64,000 nucleotides of DNA from Lentisphaerota bacterium. Lineage in GTDB: Bacteria; Verrucomicrobiota; Kiritimatiellia; UBA8416; JAIOPI01. The notes beneath the pieces were generated by a model. It was not told the DNA's origin, made no database searches, and was given only the letters and a program-made list of their open reading frames with translations. Positions 1 through 8,322 of the stretch are shown piece by piece. Location of the stretch: NCBI GenBank assembly GCA_021413965.1, contig JAIOPI010000037.1, positions 30,150 to 94,149 of the forward strand, written 5' to 3'. Every line of letters begins with the position of its first letter. Within the stretch, counting starts at the first letter, position 1. The position numbers and the translations under genes were made by a program.

Positions 1-33
1 CGCTGCGCAAACGCGCCTTCCCATGCTTCCTAC

Positions 34-60
34 ATGTTGGCGGCGCCGCGCCGCCAACAT
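34..60. repeat. perfect 12-bp inverted repeat (hairpin)
   Basis: Two perfect complementary 12-base arms (34-45 and 49-60) are separated by only three bases, so the transcript or single strand would fold into a very stable GC-rich hairpin. It lies just left of the larger palindromic element at 68-241. No T-run follows, so an intrinsic terminator is not well supported. No gene was recognised in bases 1-327. Confidence 0.6.
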
Positions 61-67
61 CGGCTCC

Positions 68-241
68 GCGAGAGGCGTTTGGCTTCCCGCCCCCCAGGGC
101 GGGATGCGCATCGGGGCTGGCCAGTTTGCCACAGCCGCTAGGCGCAGGACGGCGACGCCATACTCCGGGTATGCGTCGCCTCCTGCAACAACGCGGATGG
201 GGCGAAATGGCCGGCCCCGATGCGCACCAAACGCCTCTCGC
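68..241. repeat. MITE-like long imperfect palindrome
   Basis: Outer arms 68-82 and 227-241 are perfectly complementary over 15 bases. The next blocks, 106-130 and 201-225, are complementary with a few mismatches, and the centre (145-163 against 169-185) pairs again. The left arm carries a small extra hairpin at about 87-104. The whole element could form one long stem and lacks coding sequence. It resembles non-autonomous palindromic intergenic elements; copy number elsewhere cannot be judged here. It ends about 50 bases before the asnB promoter. Confidence 0.65.
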
Positions 242-292
242 ATTAACCGCCAGCGCCCCCATTGCGCCCCCATTCCATCCCCCGCGCCACGC

Positions 293-328
293 TTGCAACG
301 CCGCGCCCGCTTGCCTACAGTGCCCCCA
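293..328 (+). promoter_or_regulatory. promoter of asnB, probably leaderless
   Basis: A -35 box TTGCAA (293-298) and a -10 box TACAGT (316-321) are separated by exactly 17 bases. The ATG of asnB begins 7 bases after the -10 box, where transcription would start. There is no Shine-Dalgarno; the six bases between are G followed by five C. The mRNA is predicted to begin at or next to the start codon. Confidence 0.55.
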
Positions 329-2196
329 TGTGCGGCATCTGCGGATTTACCTGGAAAGACGAAGCGCTCATCCGCCGCATGACGGATGCCATCGCCCATC
401 GCGGCCCCGACCAGCACAACACCTGGTCCGATAACCGCGTCTCCCTCGGCCACCGGCGCCTGAGCATCATCGACCTCAGCGAGCACGGCCGCCAGCCCAT
501 GGGCAACGAAGATGGCTCCGTCCAGATCGCCTTCAACGGCGAAATCTACAACTTCCAGGACCTCCGCGCCGACCTCGTCGCCAAAGGCCACACCTTCGCC
601 AGCCACACCGACACCGAAGTCATCATCCATGGCTACGAGGAGTACGGCACCGGCATCCTCGACCAGCTGCGCGGCATGTTCGCTTTCGCCATCTGGGACG
701 CCCGCCGCGGCGAACTGCTGCTGGCGCGCGACCGCATCGGCATCAAGCCCCTCTATTATCACCACGCCAATGGGCGCCTGCGATTCGCGTCCGAAATCAA
801 GTCCATCCTGGAGGACCCCACCGTCCCGCGCACACTCAACCACCAGGCGCTTTACGACTACCTCGGCTTCGAGTTCGTCCCCGCGCCCGACACGCTCTTC
901 CAGGGCATCCAGAAAATCCCCGCCGGACACTACCTGCGCCTGACCGCCTCCGGCCAATCCGAACTCAAGCGCTACTGGGACCTCAGCATGCGCCCCGCCT
1001 CGCCCCCCCCGACGTTCGACGCCGCCGTCGCCGAACTCCGCCGCCTGCTCGACCACGCCGTCCACAGCCACCTCATCAGCGACGTCCCCCTCGGCGTCTT
1101 CCTCTCCGGCGGGCTCGACTCCAGCACCATCGTCGCCATGATGCGCCGCCACATCTCCGGCCCCCTGCGCACCTTTACCATCGGCTACCACGACAAAACC
1201 TTCAGCGAACTGGAATACGCCGAACAGGTCGCCAAGTGCTTCGAGACCGAACACCACGTCCTGATGATCGACGATCTCCGCGCCGACAATGTCGAAAAGG
1301 CGCTCTGGCATCTCGACGAGCCCATGACCGATCTCTCCGCCGTGCCGCTCATGCTCGTCTGCGCCAAGGCCAAGGAGCACATCACGGTCTGCCTCAGCGG
1401 CGAAGGCGGCGACGAATGCTTCGCCGGCTATGACCGCTTCAAGGCCAGCCGCCTCAATCGCCTGTTCTGCATCATCCCCGGCCCCCTGCGCCGCGGCCTC
1501 ATCGCCCCGCTCGTCGGCCGCCTGCCCGACCAGCCCCAGAAAAAGGGCGCCATCAACATGCTCAAGCGCTTCATCGAGGGCTCCCAGTTGCCCGCCGAAG
1601 GCCAGCACCTGCGCTGGCAGTATTTCTCCAGCAAGGACCAGGACGCCCACCTCTTCAATGATGCGTTCCGGCGCCAGGCCGTCATGGATCCCTTCCGCGT
1701 CCTGCGACAGTACCTCGCCCAGTGCGACGCCACCGACCCCGTCAACCGCGAGGTGTACCTCGACACGCGCTTCATGATGACCGACAGCGTGCTCATGAAG
1801 GTCGACAAGATGAGCATGGCCAGCGCGCTCGAAATCCGCGTGCCCTTCCTCGACCACGTCGTCGTCGAGTACGTGGCCTCGCTGCCCGGCGCCTGGAAAC
1901 TGAAGGGGCTCGAAACCAAGCACATCCTGCGCGAAGCCCTCACCGGCATCCTGCCCCCGAACATCGTGCGGCGCGGCAAGCAGGGCTACAGCCTCCCCGT
2001 CAAACATCTGCTCCGCACCCAGCTCAAAGACTACATGATCAACCTGCTGAACGACTCGCCGCTCGTCCGCGAGAACATGAACCTCGCGCATGTGAACCGC
2101 CTGATCCGCGAGCACCTCGACCTCGTCCACAACCACAACCACGTCCTCTGGGCCCTGATGAACGCCGCTATCTGGCACAACCGGTTTATGAAATGA
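328..2196 (+). CDS. asnB: asparagine synthase (glutamine-hydrolysing)
   Basis: The 622-residue protein has the class-II glutamine amidotransferase domain followed by the ATP-pyrophosphatase synthetase domain. The start ATG is directly followed by the Cys codon, giving the MCGICGF N-terminus in which processed Cys is the glutaminase nucleophile. RGPD, FNGEIYN and the PP-loop LSGGLDSS (about residue 260) are all present. It transfers glutamine amide nitrogen to aspartate, or in polysaccharide loci amidates a uronic acid or another carboxyl acceptor. A longer in-frame reading upstream is discounted because Cys must be residue 2. The next gene, a sugar-type acyltransferase, and the GT-rich context make an envelope role possible. 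Confidence 0.93.
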   Translation: MCGICGFTWKDEALIRRMTDAIAHRGPDQHNTWSDNRVSLGHRRLSIIDLSEHGRQPMGNEDGSVQIAFNGEIYNFQDLRADLVAKGHTFASHTDTEVIIHGYEEYGTGILDQLRGMFAFAIWDARRGELLLARDRIGIKPLYYHHANGRLRFASEIKSILEDPTVPRTLNHQALYDYLGFEFVPAPDTLFQGIQKIPAGHYLRLTASGQSELKRYWDLSMRPASPPPTFDAAVAELRRLLDHAVHSHLISDVPLGVFLSGGLDSSTIVAMMRRHISGPLRTFTIGYHDKTFSELEYAEQVAKCFETEHHVLMIDDLRADNVEKALWHLDEPMTDLSAVPLMLVCAKAKEHITVCLSGEGGDECFAGYDRFKASRLNRLFCIIPGPLRRGLIAPLVGRLPDQPQKKGAINMLKRFIEGSQLPAEGQHLRWQYFSSKDQDAHLFNDAFRRQAVMDPFRVLRQYLAQCDATDPVNREVYLDTRFMMTDSVLMKVDKMSMASALEIRVPFLDHVVVEYVASLPGAWKLKGLETKHILREALTGILPPNIVRRGKQGYSLPVKHLLRTQLKDYMINLLNDSPLVRENMNLAHVNRLIREHLDLVHNHNHVLWALMNAAIWHNRFMK

Positions 2197-2211
2197 TGAA
2201 GAGAGGGGGCA

Positions 2212-2295
2212 GGGTTCGGGGTTCAGGGTTCAGGTCGATGTGCCACATAACGTCCCTGCATCCCCCCTGCCTCCTGAACCCCGAACCCTGAACCC
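2212..2295. repeat. GGGTTCAGG-type inverted repeat
   Basis: The left arm (2212-2234) is built of TTCAGGG/TTCGGGG-like heptamers and the right arm (2273-2295) is its complement with the units permuted, so the 114-base asnB-acyltransferase gap can form a hairpin. The same arms recur around the dapB-dapA gap (16613-16773). It leaves the downstream gene without a recognisable Shine-Dalgarno. Confidence 0.6.
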
Positions 2296-2310
2296 TTCCC
2301 CCACCCCACC

Positions 2311-3030
2311 ATGAAAGTCAAATCCGTCACCCAATCCGGCGGCTTCGCTGCCTATCGCCGCCTCTGCTACGGGCCCACCTCGCTCGGCTATGTCTGCCTC
2401 GCGGAAACCCTCTTCTGCACCCTCGGCCCCCTGCCCGGCGCCGCCGGCCTCTTCCTGCGCAGCCTCTTCTATCCATCGCTGTTCGGCGCCGCCGGAAACA
2501 AACTCATCATCGGCCGCAACGTCACCTTCCGCCACCCGCGCAAAATCCGCTTCGGCAACAACGTCATCATCGACGACAACGCCATGGTCGACGCCAAGGG
2601 AGACACCAACACCGGCATCACCCTCGGCGACCGCGTCTTCATCGGCCGCGGCTCCATCGTCTACTGCAAGAACGGCGACATGGTACTCGGCGACGGCGTG
2701 AACGTGTCCTCGAACTGCACACTGTTCTCATCCAACCGCCTGACAATCGAAGCCGGCGTGATGATCGGCGGCTACTCCTACCTGCTCAGCGGCGGAGAAT
2801 ATGATGTGACAGACCGCGCCACGCCCTTCGCCGATCAGAGCGGCATGGAAACCAAGGGTCCGCTGGTGGTCGGCCCCAACTGCTGGCTCGGCGCGCACGT
2901 CACCGTGCTGGATGCCGCCAGCATCGGCGCCAACAGCGTCATCGGCGCCGGCGCCGTCGTGACCAAGCCCATCCCCGCCGACAGCCTCGCCCTCGGCGTC
3001 CCCGCGCGCGTGGTGCGGAGCCTGAAATGA
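2311..3030 (+). CDS. hexapeptide-repeat acyltransferase (LbH family)
   Basis: The 239-residue protein contains repeated [LIV]-G-x4 hexapeptides from about residue 65 onward (for example IGRNVTF, FGNNVIIDD, LGDRVFIGRG, IGANSVIGAGAVV), forming a left-handed beta-helix. It ends with the typical ALGVPARVVRSL tail of sugar O-acetyltransferases. The likely reaction is acyl-CoA-dependent acetylation of a sugar or lipid-linked saccharide in the cytoplasm. The first 60 residues are hydrophobic and may contact the membrane. Its stop overlaps the start of the next gene (ATGA), so the two are probably translationally coupled. The exact substrate cannot be read from sequence. Confidence 0.85.
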   Translation: MKVKSVTQSGGFAAYRRLCYGPTSLGYVCLAETLFCTLGPLPGAAGLFLRSLFYPSLFGAAGNKLIIGRNVTFRHPRKIRFGNNVIIDDNAMVDAKGDTNTGITLGDRVFIGRGSIVYCKNGDMVLGDGVNVSSNCTLFSSNRLTIEAGVMIGGYSYLLSGGEYDVTDRATPFADQSGMETKGPLVVGPNCWLGAHVTVLDAASIGANSVIGAGAVVTKPIPADSLALGVPARVVRSLK

Positions 3031-4067
3031 CCAACCGTTCCGGATCGGACACCCCACGAATTCCAACCCCGCCGCCCCCGAGATCCCCTCCACCGGAGCG
3101 GTGCCCCAAGGGCGGGGTGGGTCGTCCCTTGCTGAATCTGTTGAAGCTGCTCGTCAGCGCCGGGTTGATCTGGGCGCTGTACCGGCAGGTGCCGCTGGCG
3201 GAATTTCGCGCCCATGCGGCTGCGTTCCGCCCCGCGCCCATGGCCATCGTGTTGGTGCTACTCCTGCTCAACACGCTGCTCAGTTCGTGGAAATGGCAGA
3301 TCCTGCTGCGCGCCGATGGCGTTGCCGTGCCGCTGTCCAAGCTCTTCGCGAGCTACCTCATCGGCACCTTCTGCAATCTCTTCCTGCCGTCCAGCATCGG
3401 CGGCGATGCCTACCGCGTCTACGACATCGCGCGCTACAGCTCGCGCGGCGCCAGCTCCTTCGCGTCCGTGCTCGCCGACCGCCTCTCCGGCTTCCTTGCA
3501 CTCGTGGCGCTCGCCCTCGTCGCCGCGGTGCCCGTGGCGCTGCGCGCCCGCAACGCCGCCCTGCTCGCGCTCCCGCTGCTCGCCGCCGCCGCCATCGTGA
3601 CCGCGCTTGTCTGCCTCTCGCGCCGCGCGCCCGCCCGCCTGCTGCTGAAGCTCACCCGCCTCGAACGCGTTCCGCGCGTGACCGGCCTCGTCGAGCGCGT
3701 GATCGACTGCTTCCAGCGCTACCAGCGCGAACCCGCCGTCGTCGCGCGCATCATGGCCATCGCATTCGTCTTCCAGCTCTCCGTGATTGTCTGCGTGCGC
3801 CTGCTCGCCGCCTGCCTCGACATCCACGCCGCCTTCCGCTACTTCGCCGCGTTCGTGCCCCTCATCTCCCTGATGGAAGCGGCGCCGATCTCCATCTACG
3901 GCATCGGCGTGCGCGACGCCGGCTACGCCTTCTTCTTCGGCTTCGCCGGCCTCACCCCCGTCCAAACCCGCGCCCTCGCCCTCCTCTACCTCATCACCAA
4001 CGTCCTCTACTCCCTCCTCGGCGGCGTGGTGTTCCTGTTCGCCAAACGAAACCCACCCCAGCGCTGA
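3027..4067 (+). CDS. UPF0104/YbhN-family membrane protein (LPG synthase TM domain)
   Basis: The 346-residue polytopic protein has 7-8 hydrophobic segments, with the family signatures GTFCNLFLPSSIGGD near residue 112 and a later APISIYGIGVRDAGY segment. Relatives are the flippase-like transmembrane half of MprF and uncharacterised YbhN proteins often found in glycolipid and polysaccharide loci. The start overlaps the previous stop. Residues about 19-31 are encoded by a copy of the dispersed 42-base palindromic repeat (3081-3122), so they are probably a dispensable insertion. A GTG at 3117 would skip most of it. Transport or flipping of a lipid-linked substrate is inferred. Confidence 0.8.
   Translation: MTNRSGSDTPRIPTPPPPRSPPPERCPKGGVGRPLLNLLKLLVSAGLIWALYRQVPLAEFRAHAAAFRPAPMAIVLVLLLLNTLLSSWKWQILLRADGVAVPLSKLFASYLIGTFCNLFLPSSIGGDAYRVYDIARYSSRGASSFASVLADRLSGFLALVALALVAAVPVALRARNAALLALPLLAAAAIVTALVCLSRRAPARLLLKLTRLERVPRVTGLVERVIDCFQRYQREPAVVARIMAIAFVFQLSVIVCVRLLAACLDIHAAFRYFAAFVPLISLMEAAPISIYGIGVRDAGYAFFFGFAGLTPVQTRALALLYLITNVLYSLLGGVVFLFAKRNPPQR
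3081..3122 (+). repeat. dispersed GATCCCCTCC...GGGCGGGGTGGGT repeat, copy a (inside a CDS)
   Basis: This copy runs from AGATCCCCTCC to GGGCGGGGTGGGT and matches the other copies at 4069-4112 (inverted), 4130-4171, 4546-4588 (inverted) and 4607-4648. It lies in frame inside the 5' end of the UPF0104 gene, adding a Pro-rich stretch without breaking the frame. Confidence 0.7.
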
Positions 4068-4068
4068 C

Positions 4069-4171
4069 ACCCACCCCGCCCTACGGGCACCCCTCCGTTG
4101 GAGGGGATCTCGGATTTGGAGTTCGCCTAGATCCCCTCCCTGGGAGGGGTGCCCAACGGGCGGGGTGGGTT
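4069..4171. repeat. paired inverted copies b/c of the GGGCGGGGTGGGT repeat
   Basis: Copy b (4069-4112) and copy c (4130-4171) are inverted to each other with a spacer of about 17 bases, making a long hairpin immediately downstream of the UPF0104 gene and at the 3' edge of the DUF559 remnant. Copy c also encodes the last residues (PPRPLGTPPREGI) of the remnant reading frame on the minus strand. Confidence 0.7.
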
Positions 4172-4538
4172 CCCCGCGTTCTCGGCAATCCATTTCCGTA
4201 TGACACCCACCACCCGCTGCATATCGTGCTTCACATCCGCGTCCCAGAATCGCAGAAACCGAATGCCCAGCGCTTCCAGCCGCACCTGCCGCACGCGATC
4301 GGCTTCCGCATTGTCGTTGTGGCTCCCCCCATCCACCTCAATCGCAAGCCGCAGTTCACGACAGAAAAAAATCCACGATGTATTCGTCGATGGGCCGCTG
4401 CCGGTCGAAGTCGTAACCCAGCAGTTGCTTCCGACTGAGTTGCTTCCACAGCAGCACCTCCGCCAGCGTCATGTGCTGGCGCAGTTCACGCGCGCGCGCA
4501 CGCAGTTTGGGATTGTAGGGGATGAAATCGGGTTTCAT
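4127..4538 (-). pseudogene. DUF559 endonuclease-like gene, frameshifted
   Basis: The minus strand encodes a DUF559 (PD-(D/E)XK-like, very-short-patch-repair-related) protein in two frames. The N-terminal part starts at 4538 and reads IPYNPKLRARARELR, MTLAEVLLWKQL and DEYIVDFF. The C-terminal part reads IEVDGGSH, LEALGIRFLRFWDADV. They join only if one base is removed from the seven-A run at 4365-4371; as it stands, the frame hits a stop at 4358 just after IVDFF. Either it is a decayed gene or the homopolymer is a sequencing error. Key acidic residues (EVDG) and the FLRFWD motif survive. It is framed on both sides by paired palindromic repeats (4069-4171 and 4546-4648), an arrangement suggesting a small mobile or repeat-associated unit. 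Confidence 0.75.
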
Positions 4539-4545
4539 TCGGATA

Positions 4546-4648
4546 ACACCCACCCCGGCCTTCGGCCCCCCCTCCGCAGGAGGGGATCGTGGTTTGTCTT
4601 TGCCGGAGATCCCCTCCCCCGGAGGGGTGCCCAACGGGCGGGGTGGGT
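4546..4648. repeat. paired inverted copies d/e of the GGGCGGGGTGGGT repeat
   Basis: Copy d (4546-4588) and copy e (4607-4648) are inverted copies separated by about 18 bases, mirroring the b/c pair on the other side of the DUF559 remnant. Together they give a pair-gene-pair layout. The following 98 bases to the epimerase stop hold a TTGAATGTTGGAAGTTG-type repeat (4657-4684, like 16696-16730) and then an almost pure pyrimidine tract with long C-runs; no gene is seen there. Confidence 0.7.
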
Positions 4649-4746
4649 CCCCCACCCCGTTGAATGTTGGAAGTTGAACGTTCCCGCTCCCCCCCCCCAT
4701 CCTTCCACCCGTCCACTCCCCCACCCTTCCCCCGTCCCCCGCCCCC

Positions 4747-5730
4747 CTACAGCAGCCCCTCCGCCTTGTACCAGGCGAACGTCCGCTTCAGGCCCTCGTC
4801 CAGCCCCACCTTCGGCTGGTAGCCGAGGTCGCGCTTGGCTTTGTCGATCTTGAACGCGCGGTTCTGGCGGTACCAGTCCACGCGCCGCGGAAAGATCGGC
4901 GGCGAAATGCCGAACGGCTTGCAGAGTTTCTCGCACACGTGCCCGGCCATCACCACCGGCATCACCGGGTAATGCGGCACCTTCACGTCCACGTTCATGG
5001 ACTTGCCCACGCGCCGCACGAGGTCCTCGATCGACACGTACTGCTCGTCCGCAATCAGGTAGGCCTGCCCCACGCCCTGGCCCGGCTGTTGCGCCAGCAC
5101 CAGCGCGTCGACCAGGTTGTCGATGTACAACGGGTGATACAGCGTCTTGCCGCTGCCGAACATCGGAAAGCGCCCCGACGCCACGCGCTTGTAGATGAGG
5201 TAAAACCGCTCCGGATCCCCCGGCCCGTAAATCGCCGCCGGCCGCACGATCAGCGCCGGCAGCCCGTTCTTCGCGAACTCCAGCGTGATCGGCTCGGCCT
5301 CGTACTTCGTCTGCTGGTAATAGTCCGCCGGCTTGATCGGCGCATCCTCGCCCCCCGGCGGATTGTCCACATTCCCATGCACGCCGCAGGTGCTGCAGTA
5401 GATGAACTTCTTCACGCCCGCGGCTTTGGCTTCCTCGAGCATGATCCGCGTGCCGCCGACGTTGACGTCCGAGTAGTGCTTCTCCGGCACATTCATCTCG
5501 CGAAACGCCGCCGCCAGGTGCTGCACCACCTCCACGCCCTTGACGCAACGCCGCGCGCACTCGCGGTCCGTCACCGTCCCGATCACGACCTCGGCGCCCC
5601 AGTCGCGCAGTTCCTGCGTCTTGACGCCTTCCTTGTAGTCCAGCGCCACCACCTGGTGCCCGTCGTCCAGCAGCCGCTTGACCAGCGCCTTGCCCGTAAA
5701 TCCCGTTCCGCCCGTCACCAAAATCTTCAT
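4747..5730 (-). CDS. NAD-dependent epimerase/dehydratase (extended SDR)
   Basis: The 327-residue protein begins MKILVTGGTGFTGKALV with the GxxGxxG dinucleotide-binding loop of extended short-chain dehydrogenases. It has the active-site YxxxK (YYQQTKYE, about residue 140) and RPAAIYGPGD typical of nucleotide-sugar epimerases and of 3-beta-hydroxysteroid-dehydrogenase-like enzymes. The start at 5730 has a good Shine-Dalgarno (GGAGG) 5-9 bases upstream; a longer in-frame reading is discounted. A nucleotide-sugar or sterol-like substrate is possible; sequence alone does not decide. It is transcribed towards the repeat element. Confidence 0.88.
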   Translation of the reverse strand: MKILVTGGTGFTGKALVKRLLDDGHQVVALDYKEGVKTQELRDWGAEVVIGTVTDRECARRCVKGVEVVQHLAAAFREMNVPEKHYSDVNVGGTRIMLEEAKAAGVKKFIYCSTCGVHGNVDNPPGGEDAPIKPADYYQQTKYEAEPITLEFAKNGLPALIVRPAAIYGPGDPERFYLIYKRVASGRFPMFGSGKTLYHPLYIDNLVDALVLAQQPGQGVGQAYLIADEQYVSIEDLVRRVGKSMNVDVKVPHYPVMPVVMAGHVCEKLCKPFGISPPIFPRRVDWYRQNRAFKIDKAKRDLGYQPKVGLDEGLKRTFAWYKAEGLL

Positions 5731-5984
5731 CGATCCTCCACCCTCAGTCGCGGCCGCTCGACGTGAACACAAGTTCCCCATCTTAGCGAAATCCCACCCC
5801 GCTGCAATCCCATCCACCGCCCCTGAAACGGCGGGAGTTGGAAGGAAGGAAGACTGGATGCAGGGGCAATCCCGCGCCGTTTCGTGCGGTTCCGATCCTT
5901 CCAGTCTTTCATTCCCCCCACGCTTCCGCAGTTCCAGGCCGCCCGCCCCCTCCCCGTTTCCTTCCGCCCCCGCCCCCCGCCTGC

Positions 5985-5996
5985 TACACTCCCCCA
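5985..5996 (+). promoter_or_regulatory. -10-like box 5 bases before the UPF0104/propeller gene
   Basis: TACACT (5985-5990) lies five bases from the ATG at 5996, and no Shine-Dalgarno exists in the C-rich leader. The -35 region at 17-base spacing (TTCCGC) is poor, so this is the weakest of the leaderless promoter candidates. Confidence 0.3.
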
Positions 5997-8149
5997 TGCG
6001 CCACGTCCTTCGACACACCGGCAAACTGCTGCTGTCGCTCGCCATCTCCGCGGCGCTCGTCGCCCTCCTCCTGCACCTCACCGCCGGTCCCGGCAACGCG
6101 CAACTGCCCGAACTGCCTGCTGTCCTGCGCCGCACCGCCTCGCCCGGCATCGCCGCCTACGCCGCCCTGCTCATCCTCGGCGCCCTGCTCCGCGCCTGGC
6201 GCTTCCGCCTCCTCCTCGCGGCCGGCACCACCACGCCCCCACCCCCTTTCGGCCTCATTGCCCTCGTCACCGCCGTCCGCAACATGGCCGTGGACCTGCT
6301 CCCCGCGCGCCTCGGCGAACTGAGCTACGTCGCGCTCCTGAACCGCGGCTGCCGCGTCGCCGCCGAGCGCTGCTTCTCCTCGCTCTCCGTCAGCTTCGTC
6401 TGCGATCTCCTCGCCCTCGTCGCCCTGATCGTGCTGCTGGCGCTGCGCCAGGCCGCCACCGGCGCCACCGCCCTCCCGCTGGGCGCCCTGCTCCTCGGCC
6501 TCTCCATTCCCGTCGCCCTCATCACGGCCGCTGTCTTCGGCGGCGTGCGCCCCGTCGCGCGCCTCCTCCGCGCCCTGCCCGCGCGCCTGACCGCGTGGCT
6601 GCATCTCGCACGCCTGCTCGACTTCCTCACCCGTCTCGCCGATGCCATCGCTGCCGCTGCGCGCAGCGGCGTCCTCGTCCCCGTGCTGGCCCTCTCCCTG
6701 TGCGTGCGCCTCACCAAGTACACCGGTCTCTTCCTGCTCTATCGCGGTGTCACGGCCGCCAGCTTCCCCGACCTCCACGCTGCCTCGTTCACCCAGGTGA
6801 TGCTCGCCCTCATTGGGGGTGAAGCCGGCGCCAGCCTTGCCATCCCCACCTTCATGGGCTTCGGCACCTACGAAGCTGGCAGCCTCATCGCCCTCGCCTG
6901 GTCCGGCTTCGCCGCCGCCGCCTCCACCCTCGCCATGCTCGCCGTGCACATCTGGAGCCAGTCCGTCGATTACCTCATCGGCGGCGCCGCCCTCATCGCC
7001 TTCCTCTACACCGCCCGCCGCGCTCCCTCTGTTCGCTCCTTGTCCGCCTCCTCATCCCCGCACATGCCCACCGATGCGAGGACGAAGGACGAGGATGATG
7101 ATAAACGTTGCCCCCCCCTCGCCCTCGCCGCCACGCTCATGCTCCTTCTCGCGCTCGCCTCCGCCACCTCCATCTGGCTCCTGCGCGCCCGCGCCGCCCG
7201 CCAGGCCGGCGCCACCCAAGCGCCGCCGCCCGGCGCGCCCGTCGCCGCCCCGCCCGCCGATGTCGTGGCCTCCACGCAGCAACTCACCGCCCTGCTGCAC
7301 GGCTTCGTCGTCTGGTGCTCCAATCGCGACGGCAACCACGAGCTCTACCGCATGGACCTGCCCGGCCGCGCCATGTCCCGCCTCACCCGCAACCCCCACG
7401 TCGACACCATGCCGCGCCTGTCCCCCGACGGCACGCGCGTCGTGTTCGTGCGCTCGCAGCTGCCCTGGGTGTCTCAGCGCAATGAACGCCTGTGGGACGT
7501 CTACGTCCTGGACCTCGCCACCGGCGCCGAGCGCCTCGTGGCGCGCTCGGGCTATTCCCCCACCTGGACCGCCGACGGGACGGCGGTCCTGTTCGAGCGG
7601 GATGGAAGCAGCGTGGTCTCCCACACGCTCAGCACCGGCGATGAGCGCGTGCTGTTCCGTGCCGCCGACGCCGGCCTCCCGGCAGACACCACGTTGCAGA
7701 CGCCATCGGTGAGTGCCGCCGGCGACCGCCTCGCCACCACGCTGCGCGGATCGCGCCGCGCCACGGCCGTCATCACGCACGACGGGACGGTGCACCGCAT
7801 CGGCGGCGGTTGCCAGATTGCCTGGGGCCCCGGCGATGCGTACTTGTACGACGTCGATCACGGCGGCCGAGGCGAGAACGCGATCTACCGCATCGACCCC
7901 GCCACGTGGCGCCTCACCCCCTGGCTCGATCTGCCCGGCGCCTACAGCCACGAATACTTTCCCCGCGTCTCGCCCGACGGCCAGTGGCTCGTGCTCGGCG
8001 CCGCCGCCGAAGGCCATGAACACGACACCGCCGATTACGAAATCTTCCTCTGGCGCATCGGCTCCCCGCCCGCCTCCGCCGCCCGCCTCACCTTCCACAC
8101 CGGCAACGACTGCTGGCCCGATGTCTGGATAAATCCAACGCCACACTAA
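5996..8149 (+). CDS. UPF0104 membrane domain fused to a TolB-like beta-propeller
   Basis: The 717-residue protein has two unrelated halves. Residues about 1-340 are a UPF0104/MprF-type polytopic domain (MAVDLLPARLGELSYVALL near 100, a later GGEAGASLAIPTFMGFGTYE). After an acidic linker comes a single membrane span (about 378-400, LALAATLMLLLALASATSIW), then a soluble C-terminal half with WD40/PD40-like blades such as SNRDGNHELYRMDL, MPRLSPDGTRVVFVRS and FPRVSPDGQWLVLGA. The propeller would sit in the periplasm if the membrane half has the usual topology. The start at 5996 is preferred because a hydrophobic signal-like segment follows it and the upstream reading is low-complexity. The fusion suggests that transfer or flipping of a lipid is coupled to binding of a surface ligand (inference). 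Confidence 0.75.
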   Translation: MRHVLRHTGKLLLSLAISAALVALLLHLTAGPGNAQLPELPAVLRRTASPGIAAYAALLILGALLRAWRFRLLLAAGTTTPPPPFGLIALVTAVRNMAVDLLPARLGELSYVALLNRGCRVAAERCFSSLSVSFVCDLLALVALIVLLALRQAATGATALPLGALLLGLSIPVALITAAVFGGVRPVARLLRALPARLTAWLHLARLLDFLTRLADAIAAAARSGVLVPVLALSLCVRLTKYTGLFLLYRGVTAASFPDLHAASFTQVMLALIGGEAGASLAIPTFMGFGTYEAGSLIALAWSGFAAAASTLAMLAVHIWSQSVDYLIGGAALIAFLYTARRAPSVRSLSASSSPHMPTDARTKDEDDDKRCPPLALAATLMLLLALASATSIWLLRARAARQAGATQAPPPGAPVAAPPADVVASTQQLTALLHGFVVWCSNRDGNHELYRMDLPGRAMSRLTRNPHVDTMPRLSPDGTRVVFVRSQLPWVSQRNERLWDVYVLDLATGAERLVARSGYSPTWTADGTAVLFERDGSSVVSHTLSTGDERVLFRAADAGLPADTTLQTPSVSAAGDRLATTLRGSRRATAVITHDGTVHRIGGGCQIAWGPGDAYLYDVDHGGRGENAIYRIDPATWRLTPWLDLPGAYSHEYFPRVSPDGQWLVLGAAAEGHEHDTADYEIFLWRIGSPPASAARLTFHTGNDCWPDVWINPTPH

Positions 8150-8174
8150 CCGCCCCACCTGCGCGTCACCAAGG

Positions 8175-8197
8175 TGGCCCGCGACCTCCGGGCGCGG
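8175..8197. repeat. 23-base hairpin repeat, copy 1
   Basis: This 23-base sequence is identical to 11149-11171. It contains CCCGCG...CGCGGG complementary arms. Both copies lie in short intergenic regions roughly 125-140 bases upstream of plus-strand genes. Confidence 0.55.
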
Positions 8198-8322
8198 GCG
8201 CCTCCCCATTGGCGCACCCGCTGTATCCTCAGGGAATTCATCTGTACGCCATGCCGGCGAATCGCTAGGATTCCCGCCTTCAAGCAAGTCGCATGTGGGA
8301 TGCGCGGATGTGGGGGCTGTTC

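Noticed and set aside
3101..4438. Plus-strand frame reading PPRR-rich peptide across the UPF0104 gene and repeats
   Set aside because: Arg/Pro-rich out-of-frame translation with no homology; caused by high GC.
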